This document shows positions 22,450 to 32,031 of a stretch of DNA of 64,000 nt, piece after piece. Origin of the DNA: Talinum fruticosum. Its lineage: Eukaryota; Streptophyta; Magnoliopsida; Caryophyllales; Talinaceae. Both the position numbers and the translations under genes were made by a program. How positions within the stretch are numbered: the stretch's first letter is position 1; each line of letters opens with the position of its first letter. The notes beneath the pieces are model-generated. The model did no database searches and was not told where the DNA came from. It saw nothing but the letters and a program-made list of their open reading frames with translations. Location: positions 8,802,501 through 8,866,500 of the forward strand of contig JAITYX010000003.1 of NCBI GenBank assembly GCA_021018815.1, written 5' to 3'.

Positions 22450-24060
22450 AGCTATGAAAGATCATGAAAATCGCTCACCAATAATAGAGGAAATAATAAC
22501 AATTAATCTGGGGTCGGTTGATCAACCCCAAGAAGTTAAGATTGGGAAAACATTAGATCCGAGAAGAGCAAAAGCAATTCAGTTCACTCCTTACGGAATT
22601 TATCGATGTCTTTGCATGGTCTTACAAAGACATGCCGGGTATAGATCCAAGTATAACAGAACACAAAAATCCGCTTTATGAGGATGCTAACCCGATTAAG
22701 CGAAGTTAAGGAGAATGAAACCAGAATGGGCCTTGAAGATCAAGGAAGAGGTTCGAAACAGTTAGAGGCTAGGTTTATTAAGGTAGTTCACTATCCTCAA
22801 TGGGTAGCAAATATAGTTCCAGTCCGAAGAAAGATGGCAGAGTTCATATATGCGTCGACTTCGGGGATCTAAATAAGGCTAGTCGTAAAGATGACTTCTT
22901 ATTGCCACATATGGATCTTTTAGTAGATAATACAGATGGGTCATGCTTTACTCTCATTTATTGATGGTTATGCCGGGTATAATCAAGTGAAGATCGTTGA
23001 AGAAGATATGGAGGACGACCTTCATCACTCAATGGGGGACTTACTATTATGTTGTGATGTCATTTGGGCTAAAAAATGATGGTGCAATGTATCGGAGGAC
23101 ATCAACAAGTCTACTCGCACGATATGATCCATAAATAAGTTGAAGTATATGTAGATGATATGATCATAAAGTTTAAAGACAGAGCAGGGGCACTTACCCG
23201 ACTTGAGAAAATTCTTCCATAGATTTAGGAAATACAACATCCGCCTTAATCCTCATAAGTGTGTCTTTAGGGTAACCTCCGGTAAACTGTTCGGCTATGT
23301 TGTTAGTCTTTGAGGAATTGAAGTTGATACATCCAAGATCAAAGCAATTCAGGAGATCCCTCCACCAAGTATAGAGAAGGAGATAAGAGGTTTCCTAGGA
23401 CGTTTACGAGTACATTAGTCGTTTTATATCAAAACTAGACTTGGCAAAGCCGACTGAACCGAATGGGTCAACCCGAACGAACCGAATGGGTCAACCCGAA
23501 CGACCGAAACCCAAACCGAACCGACATCCGAAATAGTTGAACCGATTTTGACCCAAAATCGAAATGAACCGACCCTAAATCTAATGAACCCAATTCCGAC
23601 CCGAATTGAAAATGACCCGAACCGAAACCGAACCGAACCGAAAATGACCCGAACCGAATCGGACCGAATCGATTTAACCCAAATAAAAGTGACCCAACCC
23701 ACAATTTTTTTGAGAATGGACTTTTGTGCCCATAGTGGCACAATTTTGAATCGATTTTGACCCAAAAAGTGACCCGATTACGACTCGATCCGAAATTAAC
23801 CCGAATCGAACCCGAACGAGATTGACCCAAAATTGAACCAAATTGAAGTTGACCCGAACCGAAACCGAACCGGACCGAAACCGAACCGGACCCGAACAAG
23901 ATCGACCTAAAATTAACCCAAACCGAACCGACCCGAACCAAACCCGAATCGAATGACCCGATTGCCAAGTATAATCAAAGCTGACTATGGTATGTGAACC
24001 TATTTTCAAGAAGTTAAAGAAAGGATCCGAGCCCATTTGGGATGCCGAGTGCCAAGAAGC
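22450..24060 (+). pseudogene. Element G reverse transcriptase, split by a hAT-like insert
   Basis: Ty3/gypsy-type RT. In order: NLGSVDQPQEVKIGKTLDP before the domain, then FAWSYKDMPGIDPS-like text, EARFIKVVHYPQWVANIVPV at 22765-22825, FIDGYAGYNQVKI near 22960, and the catalytic box VYVDDMIIK at about 23145-23170, with both aspartates present. The strand EYISRFISKL then runs into the hAT-like insert at 23436 and resumes at 23982 as TMVCEPIFKKLKKG. Removing the insert and one copy of its target duplication makes the text continuous. Several other stops and frameshifts are present, so the enzyme is dead. Confidence 0.88.
23436..23973. mobile_element. Non-autonomous hAT-like element in the G RT
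   Basis: 538 bp with near-perfect terminal inverted repeats: TAGACTTGGCAA at the left, and a right end whose complement is TATACTTGGCAA (11 of 12 match). The flanks are ATCAAAAC (23428-23435) and ATCAAAGC (23974-23981), an 8-bp target duplication with one mismatch, the length typical of hAT transposons. The body is low-complexity, built of GAACCGA, GACCCGAA and CCGAACCG words, and encodes no transposase. A few bases near 23700-23755 depart from the repeat. It interrupts RT between the codons for ISKL and TMV, so it inserted after element G. Confidence 0.87.
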
Positions 24061-24515
24061 ATTCGAGAAGGTTAAGGAATACCTGGCTAATCCTCCGAGT
24101 GTTAGTTCCACCCCAACTAGGGAAACCTTTACTTCTATATCTCATCACAATGGAGAATGCTATGGGAGCCATGCTAGCTCAACGAGACGGGAATGAAGAA
24201 CGTGCGATCTACTATGTAAGCAAGAAGTTCCTGGATTATGAGACTAGATACACGCCACTAGAGAACACATCTTCGGCTTTAGTCCGGGCTACCAAGAAGC
24301 TTAGCCACTACATGTTAGCCCACACGGTACATGTGGTTGCACCTATGAATCCTATTAAGTACATACTTGAGCAACCGACTATCAACGGTAAGATAGCACG
24401 ATGGACGAGTCATGCTATCGAATTCGAACTCAAGTTCATCCCGAAAAACGATCAAAGGTAGAATAGTGTTGGAATTCTTAGCTGATCTACTCGTGCTCGA
24501 ATCGCAACCTGAACA
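24061..24515 (+). pseudogene. Element G RNase H (degenerate)
   Basis: Retroelement RNase H that follows RT. Recognisable text is AQRDGNEERAIYYVSKKFLD (24175-24235), YETRYTPLENTSSALVRATK, LSHYMLAHTVHVVAPMNPIK and a C-terminal IARWTSHAIEFELKFIPKN. It is joined to the RT end IWDAECQEAFEKVKEYLANP through a +1 shift near 24100. A second shift near 24455 separates it from the linker leading to the second RNase H. Confidence 0.85.
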
Positions 24516-25110
24516 CCTTGATTTCCCGGATGAAGGTATTTTACAAGTAGATGTGGACGTTTCGACAATGTACTTCGACGGAACTTCCAATCGAAGGGCT
24601 TTGGAGTAGGGATTCTTTTAGTCTCGCCGAAAGGAGCACATACTCCCATTTCATTTAAACTAGACTTCGTCACGAATAATGTTGCAGAATACTGAAGCTT
24701 GTATTACAGGACTTGAGGTTGCGACAGAGATCGAAGTCAAGAATATTAGGGTTTTCGAAGATTCCAGTTTGATCATCAACCAAATTTCGCAAAGGTGAAA
24801 GGTACGTAGTGAAGCCTTGGCACCCTACCAAGCATACTTGACAGAATTATCTAAACATTTCGAGAATATCTCTTTCACTTACCTTCCTAGGGATGATAAT
24901 CAATTTGCGAACGCATTAGCTAAGTTAGCCTCCATGATCAATATCCCTACGGGCATTCACTCAATGCCCATTCACATTGAGCGATGGAGTCGACCTACGC
25001 ACGTCTATACCTTAGAAGTGTCTAATACCGACCATACCAGTTGGTATCATGATATTTATAGATATTTGGATAAGCAAGAGTATGCTTTGGACTCTACACC
25101 TAGAGCCTAA
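24516..25110 (+). pseudogene. Element G second (archaeal-type) RNase H
   Basis: A second RNase H domain lies between the usual RNase H and the integrase, the hallmark of the plant Tat lineage. In order across frames: MYFDGTSNRR (first acidic residue), the NNVAEY and ACITGLEVATEIEVKNI stretch (24685-24760), VFEDSSLIINQISQR, then APYQAYLTELSKHFENISFT and YLPRDDNQFANALAKLASMI (to about 24950). The aspartate and glutamate positions of the active site are still visible. A one-base change in phase occurs near 24605 and again near 24800. Confidence 0.85.
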
Positions 25111-26270
25111 TGAGCCATTAGGATGTTGGCTGCTCAATTCTTCATCAATCGGGAGCAACTATTCAAGAAAACTAACTCGGGATTAACTTACTTTGTGTCA
25201 ATCAACATGAACCAAAGTGCATCATGGAAAAGATTCACGGTGGGGAATGTGAACCTCATATGAACGATAGGATGTTGGTTCAAAAGGTTCGGAGACTTGG
25301 TTATTACAAGTCTACCATGGCGGCTGATTATTATAACTTTATTAGAAAATGTCATAAATATCGGTGTATGCAAATCTACAACACCAACCCCGTCATTTTT
25401 CCTACTCTATCTTCACCCTGGCCATTTTCAGTTTGGGGAATAAAGATTATTGGCAAGGTGACTAAAGGAATAGGAGGCCATGAATATGTGCTAGTAGCAA
25501 TATACTACTTTACCAAATGGGTAGAGGCAGCTTCCTATGCAACTCTAACGTCGAAACAGTAGCCAAATTCCTCACCCGAATATTATTTGTCATTATGGGG
25601 TGCCTCATAAGTTAATAAGTGACCGTGGTAGTCATTTTAAGAAGAAAGTAAGCGGATTTGTTGGATAAGTATAAAATTCAGCATCATAAATCTTCCCATA
25701 TCGACCTCAAACAAATGGAGCAGATTGAGGCCGCAAATAAGAATATTCAAAAGATAGTAGAGAAAATGGCGATTACCTATAAGGATTGGCCAAATAAATT
25801 ACCTTTTCCTTTGTGGGGTTATAAAACTTCCATTAGAACCTCTATGGGAGCAACGCCTTATTCTCTAGTCTATGGTATGGAAGCAGTCCTTCCAGTTGAG
25901 ATTGTCATTCCTTCATTAAGGATAATTGCTGAGAGCTGCTAAATGGGCCAAGGCATGCTATGACGAGTTAGTATTATTGGATGAAAGGCGCCTCAACGCC
26001 TTACATAATGTCCAAATATACCAAGCTCGTATATCTAGGGCATTCAATAAGAAGGTTAAGCCTCACAACTTGCAAATTGGGGATTTGGTCCTTAAAGAGA
26101 TATAAGCACCGGTTCAGGACCCGCGAGGAAAGTTTAGGCCCAACTGGTAATTCCCATTCATACTTAATCGGATCTTACCCGACGGAGCGAGTCAAATTAA
26201 TCGATTTGGATGGAGAAGAGATTTTTCAAGTACACCGATTTGGATAAGTTAAAGAAGTATTATGCCCAGT
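25111..26270 (+). pseudogene. Element G integrase (degenerate, first catalytic Asp lost)
   Basis: Integrase inserts the cDNA into host DNA. The zinc-binding region reads HGGECEPHMNDRMLVQKVRR ... CHKYRCM (25235-25375). The core follows: PWPFSVWGIKIIGKVTKG at 25420-25465, EYVLVAIYYFTKWVEAASYA, ISDRGSHFKKK (25615-25650) and IEAANKNIQKIVEKM (25725-25770), then the C-terminal TSIRTSMGATPYSLVYGMEA. In the first core motif the family has GID; here it is GIK, so the first catalytic aspartate is lost. The second Asp (SDRG) and the Glu (IEAANK) remain. A final portion runs to a stop at about 26250. Confidence 0.85.
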
Positions 26271-26668
26271 ATACCCCTAGGTAGTACGTAGGCTGAGTCC
26301 AGCCCAACCGGACTTGGCCAAGGCGGGCACCAGCCACCATCCGGTCAACAATGGACTGATCCGGCCACATTTTTCCCTTATTTTTCTGGTTTTCCTTGGT
26401 TCGTTTATCTGCTGGACGGTCCACTTAGACGATCCAATTTATATGTTTTTTTATTTGACCTCTAAGTGAGCGATAAAAATATGAAAGTATAGCATAATAC
26501 TTACTTTTATTCAATAAAAGGTAAGCCAACTACTTACCTAAATATATAGCTAGTAAAGGGAAATACTTGCAAGCATACTACTTGTAAAATAAATAAACAC
26601 TCTTCTATAGAGGCAAAACTAATCCTTCTTTTCTTTTATTTTATTTCAAACTCCTAAGAGTCGAAGCC

Positions 26669-28240
26669 CTAGTTTAATTTCACTTTCTTTCCCTTAGGAT
26701 CGCTAGACTCAGCTTCCTCATCTCGGGTATGTTCCTTTAGCTCTTGGATTCGGCGGGCCCTCTTTTCTACGATTTCTTTAGCTTCAGTTTCTCTTCAATG
26801 AGCACGTGCATCCATCCGAGGGTTTACTTCACGAATTTGCAAAGGGGCACTAGTAGGGACAGACTTCTTCAGGATTTAGCTCTCCGAGTCTTAGTGTTTC
26901 TCATCGTTTAGGATCTACTTCTATTATCCACTCTAATTAATAGGGAGAAATAGTGGTATTCCCAACTCTTTTAGGTGTCAAAAAGTGCGCAGGAGTCGGC
27001 AGTTTGGCGGACGTCTCCAATATTCGGGCCATGACCCGGTCTGTCTAGAGCTACCATGTCCTCTCGAACAAGTCAAAGGTTGCGCGCCGGATACAATCCA
27101 ACAGTGGTATTACTTATTCCCTACCCATTTGCTTGCAAAACACGGCTAGGGAAGTAATATGTACTCTCCTCTAGGCCCAATAGATGTATGTACGGATGCT
27201 TTGTGAAGTGTGTGTTTTAAATTGGGACACCTTCCGAGTGTTTAACATACCATAGGGGGTTATTACTCGTGATTTCGAGATACTCTTCCCATTGGGAAGC
27301 GTGGCGATCGATTACCGCTGGTGTTTGTTTCCGCTGGCGAAGTGAGTTACTAGGTATGTATCCAACTTCGGAGGAGATTCAATGAGTCTCGGATGTTCCA
27401 TTAGCCACATCTGCATATCACGGATGCAAAATCACATATTAGTGTCTTGCACGATCAAAGTCTAAAATTTTTAGACCCAACAAGAAAATCGAAATAGTAA
27501 AAATAGCGACAGCAGAGGCAAGAACGAAAATTAGGTTTTTATGGCGAGTGTCGCCGCCCGATTTACCATTGTTTGCTTTCGTTTGTTTTAATGCTTACCT
27601 GCAATAACAGAGGGCTACCATGAAAATTCCGCTCGACATTAGCTTCAACTCGATCTAAGCCAATTACCGTTTCAAGAACTATTAATGGAGTTAGGGACCA
27701 ATAATGCTCTAACTGTTCCACCAAACCTAGTAGAGCCGCTAGTGCTAAGTCTTCGAGGCCTCCTACTAGCGTAAATCCGCCTATCATGCAGGTGATAATA
27801 GCCCTTCACCTCGGGATGATTATGGACTCAAGCATAGGCATACATGTTACGGTAATGCTTCATAAGATTGGTTAAACTAACCCAATTCCCAATAAGAATC
27901 CACCCTAGATTCTTCTTACTCAATTTTAGTAAATATTAATACTTTTCATGAAGATTTTATGAGGATTTGGGAACAGTTGGTTTTGTTCGCCTAAAACTAC
28001 CTAGTATGGCATCAAATTCTTTAGGTAGAGGACACAGTTCATTCTCCCCAAACCTAAAGACATGGTGGTGGCTATCCCAATAGGCGACAGCGAGCCCTTA
28101 AGAAGGGCCAATAGATTTTCACTGACGAATGATGAATAGGACATTCATCCCATAATTGGTTAATCCGGACCTATCCATGTTACTCATCTCATGCATCCAT
28201 CGGGTTAGCTCGATCATGTAGTTCATGGTTCTATTTATGA
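26669..28240 (-). pseudogene. Antisense unit a2 of element G, intron-containing, PMD/DUF7745-like
   Basis: Read on the minus strand between pol and the 3' LTR of G. Recognisable coding text in order: KIYWPFLRARCRLW and VFRFGENELCPLPKEFDAIL (28110-28005), LEDLALAALLGLVEQLEHYW (near 27750-27690), NVERNFHGSPLLLQ ending at 27599, an intron 27598-27411 (GTAAGC...TATGCAG, 188 bp), MWLMEHPRLIESPPKLDTYL from 27410, SQWEEYLEITSNNPLWYVKH, TYYFPSRVLQANGREI, and a charged tail (IVEKRARRIQELKEHTRDEE ... KGKKVKLN) ending at a stop at 26669-26671. The splice joins in frame as SPLLLQ-MWLMEH. The style matches plant mobile-domain or DUF7745-type proteins carried by plant retroelements, but the exact family is inferred. 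Internal stops and shifts suggest a pseudogene. Start unresolved. Confidence 0.65.
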
Positions 28241-28740
28241 GGATAAGAAGGAGATATAGTATGGTTAATTAGAGGCTTTGATACTAGTGTTTATTTTACG
28301 CACGCACGTCTATCATATTTATAGGTATTTTTCTGGAGTTCTTTGAATCCCACTATGATTAGTAAAATAAGGCATTACAGTACTGTGGGACTCATACATG
28401 GTCGGCGCTAGCCATGGCTTGGGACTAGCCCAATTCGTGGTTTTCTCGTGGCCGAGCAATCCTTGGTCATTTTCTTTCTTCGTCCTGGCCAATGATGCGC
28501 ACCTTGTTTTGGACCATGCACTTGAAATTTTCTATTTTCTTTTTATTATTTTCTTTTAAAGGGAATAGGGGCTAGTGCCCATTTTTTAAAAATTTTTTCT
28601 TTGTATTTTTCCTAAGTTTTGTGCATCATATTAAATACAAGAGCATATTTTTAGAGTCGAGTTTTGCATTTCATCTCTTTGTATAAGTCTTCATCGTGAA
28701 ATAAATAATACATTAATAAACAAACACCCTATGAAAGGTC
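28241..28740. other. Spacer between antisense units a2 and a1
   Basis: AT-rich, no reading frame of note. It would hold the promoter of a2 and the 3' end of a1. I found no convincing TATA box here; the nearest is TCATAAATAG on the minus strand near 28235. Confidence 0.4.
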
Positions 28741-28746
28741 CATTAA

Positions 28747-31380
28747 TCAACAATCGGTGGAAGCGGCAGGAATCCTCTACGCATCGCCATCGGAGTCATC
28801 ATCGAAAATGTAGTTCCCGAAGTCCTCCAAGACGGATGTAGAGAATCGGCCACCTCCTTGGTCTCAAGCTTGAGAAGCCTCATGAGATGGTCCGCTATAA
28901 GAAGACCGAGGGAAGTAAAGAGGGTTCCCATGACGATCGAAGGCCTGCAAGGGAAGGATGTTCAAGCTCTCCTCGGAATGGCTAGGTCCCGCATCGGAGG
29001 TGTTAGGCCCAAAGCGCTAGGTCCTGCCTCGGACGCACTCCTATGATGAGCACACCTGTGAAGAACGCCGTGACGAACCTTGTTTAGAATTACTACTAGA
29101 AGGCATTTGTTGATCGGGAGCTTGAGATGATATTTCGGGCACACCGGGTAGATTACCGGAAGAAGATGCTCTAGATCGGTGCCTCTAAGAGATCAAAGAC
29201 GTAACTAGTAAATCACTAAAAGCTCAAGGGAATTAGCACCATACTAATCGAAGATTTACCCGGAAGTAGAAAAGATCGTCCGATCAAGAAATTTTAGAGT
29301 TCACGAAGAGCCGATCGAAATCGATATATATGGTCTTAGACTGTTCCCGATCGTAATGCAAAGTTTATTTGATGATATCAACAAGAAAAATACTTTTAGC
29401 ACACAACTAAAAGGAAAAGAGCATGTTACTCCTACCCCTCACCAATTTCTAGGAAAGAGATGCCCAACACATTCCTCTTTCGGGATTTCGGGAATTTTGA
29501 CGAAACGAGGAGATTCCCAGGAAGGGTAACATCCACGTTGAGACTTGGGATGTGGATATCGGTGGGAGTGAGCTGCCAAAGAAAAGAAGTGATGCAGATT
29601 AATTTCCATATAAGAAATTCAAAGTTATAAGAAAGAAGTTGAGCACTCACTAGTTGGGTCATGATGCGAGGATACATGATAAGCATAGGAGGTGCTCAAA
29701 TTCGAAGTGAGATAAAAGGGTACCCCACCATGGCTGCCACTTGCTCATTCGAAGAAAGAGAACTAAGATAGAACATGATCGGAGAAGGATCGACCAAAAC
29801 AAACGGAGGCCACATGTTGGCTCGATTTGAGGAGTGACCCTCTCCCCAAGATACCAACAAAACCCAAAAGGACCTTCAAACAAGATCCTTCTCTCACTCA
29901 ATTCCCGGGCCACAAGGACATTTTGGGGAAGTTAAAGTTGGTCCCAAGGGTGGAAGTTGGCTTATATACAAGAATTATAAAGAAATCAGCTAGCAAGAAT
30001 GAAAAACAACAAGAAAACAGGACAAAAAACATTGGATATAGAAGGTTGGAGCACACCCACAGGCGAGTGATGCAGGCCGTGGATGTGAACCGAAGGCTAA
30101 AAATGTGCTAAAAGTCCTCTTAAGTATACTTTTGAAGCAAGATTCTGAAAGTAGAGGCAACATACCGAGTTTACACGGTTGAGGGCTGATCTCAAGAAGC
30201 CTAGTTCATGTATCTTGGGACGTTCAAGATAAAATGTAACCCATGACGCAGATGCTCGGAAACGTGGGTCGATTTGTTGAGCCGAAGAGAGGTGTGAAAA
30301 GTATTCATACAACCATGGCTACATTTTAACAAGTTAAGTAAGGCTTTTTATCCACATAAGATGAAAAGTATATATTGAAGAAAAGAGAATTTGAGCATAC
30401 CTCAATTATCTTCCATAAGCCATTCAAAGGAACATAGTTGGTGGAGTCCGGTTCTGGTTTTGTGTACCGCACATTGGTACGGAGGCCCTTAATGAGGCAA
30501 GTGTATGAAGAAGTAGCCCAATTAAGCTCTTTTATTTTATCAAGGTCCACTAAGTTCACCAAATAGTGAACATGAATTTTAGTGGCCTGGTTAGAAAAGA
30601 GGATCCTACTTAAGTGAAGAGCAAGCATGATCCTAATTTGTTATTAAGGAGAATGTTGAGGCCAGAAAACTTCATCCTCAAAAGCCTAAAAAGGACGGTA
30701 TATTTGAAGTGGTTACTATGTGGAAATCTATCTACTAGGGGATCAAAAAGGTGGCGAAGGTAGTCACTATTCTTATACAAATCCTCGGTCATAGGCTCAA
30801 GGTTCTCTTGAGAAGCCCAAATCGGATAAAACAGCAAAATCAAAGGGAGTTATCGTCATCTCACCGAAAGGGAGGTGGAATGTATTGGTGGTTTCCCAAA
30901 ATCACTCACTGATGGCTCTAATAGGACCTCTCTCCCTCCTATCAATAAAGTGACGTAGAGCGATGTAGAGAGGTCCGAACCCAAGCATTGTACATAACAT
31001 TATCGAGAGGAAAGTCCATCCTCTCCCATGTCTCCATAAACATCGGGATGGCTCTACGGTTTCGAATTGAGCCTTTCTACAAAACAAAATCCAACAAGAT
31101 TTTGGTTAAAATTTTACTCTAAATGAGCAAATGAAGAGGTTTAAGCCAATTAGCTTACCGAAGAGGAGATTACAAGTGAAGAAACCCGGGTTTCAGCTTC
31201 AATTAGCGAGATCACTTAGATTCCATTCATTCTAGGGACGCCATTCACGCTCTAGTTCTTCCTCTAGGATGAGCTTTCCTTCTAGGCATTTTGAAGACAA
31301 AGAGTTCTTGAGAACCAAATAGTTTTCAAGAGGGAACAAAGCAAGGAAATGTAAGAGGAGAGCAAGAATAAAGATGAAGA
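28747..31380 (-). pseudogene. Antisense unit a1 of element G: multi-exon plant mobile domain gene
   Basis: Minus-strand gene with plant mobile domain (PMD) text and canonical introns. Exon 1 (to 31159) reads LEGKLILEEELEREWRP and NEWNLSDLAN. Exon 2 (31076-30401) holds AIPMFMETWERMDFPLDNVM, FHLPFGEMTITPFDFAVL and LVDLDKIKELNWATSSYTCL. Exon 3 (30318-30166) starts PWLYEYFSHLSSAQQIDPRF. Later exons read WYLGERVTPQIEPT, YPRIMTQL to 29651, LTPTDIHIPSLNVDVTLPGN (29572-29443), and a Ser-rich acidic tail ending DDDSDGDA (stop 28777) or a few codons later (28747). Introns: 31158-31077, 30400-30319, 30165-30097 (less sure), 29650-29573 and 29442-29185, all GT...AG. Exons 2-3 join in frame as KIIE-PWLYEYF. 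PMD proteins (MAIN/MAIL type) occur as host genes and in transposons. Stops and frameshifts (for example in exon 1 and near 30830) make it probably dead. Confidence 0.75.
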
Positions 31381-31414
31381 GTTGGTATGCAAAATGAAAC
31401 ACACCATGCACCTC

Positions 31415-31422
31415 CTTTTATA
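31415..31422 (-). promoter_or_regulatory. TATA box of antisense unit a1
   Basis: TATAAAAG on the minus strand, followed by a pyrimidine-rich leader and then the first coding text of a1 from about 31370. It lies outside the LTR, about 610 bp from its edge, so it would drive transcription opposite to the element. Function is inferred from position and motif. Confidence 0.55.
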
Positions 31423-32016
31423 AGCAAGTTCAGTCAAGACATCAAAGCACATAAAACAAAAGTCAAAGCAAGTAGTGGGGAACTAAGGGAATCCGGCTAC
31501 GCACGCCGCGAGCCACGCTTGCTAAAGGCTAGTTCCCATCGGTGACAACTTTTGCAGCCTAGCCCACCTCCCTAGTCCATGTAGCCTTGTCCACTTGGAG
31601 CATGTAATTTTCGTCCCTTGTGTATGCAAGTAGAAGCTTTCGGGCCCATCAATCGGCTTTTTCTGAATAGTTTTATCGATCTGTTTTGACTGAATTATTC
31701 GAGTAAAAATACTGATCTTTTGTCAATTCAATTATGCACTAACAAGTGTGCTAGCACATAAGATTATTTAGCCAAGCTTCAGATTAAAAACCGTCGAAGT
31801 TTCAGCACTGGAATATGCCAAGCTTCGAGGCTCGATCAAGCCAAGCTTAGGATCCTTTTACCGGACTTCGAACACATACATCGCGATCAAGTTCTGGTCC
31901 CACTTTAGAGTTCCGGTTTGATTACAACCAATTCCAAGCATCACATAATGCCTTATAAAAATTAAGGTAAGTATCCTTTAGTTTCTATTTTAACCCTTCG
32001 TCTTTTAGACTCGGTC
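31423..32016. other. Element G region between a1 and the polypurine tract
   Basis: No gene recognised. This is upstream DNA of the antisense unit and the 3' untranslated part of the element. Confidence 0.5.
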
Positions 32017-32031
32017 AAAGTGGGGGCTAAC
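32017..32031 (+). promoter_or_regulatory. Element G polypurine tract
   Basis: AAAGTGGGGGCTAAC lies directly before the 3' LTR start TGTAGACACC. This is the usual position and composition of the plus-strand primer. Confidence 0.8.

Noticed and set aside
23468..24111. Minus-strand open frames of 113-166 codons
   Set aside because: They are translations of the GAACCG/GACCCGAA low-complexity body of the hAT-like element (FGSGSVSVRFGFGS-type repeats).
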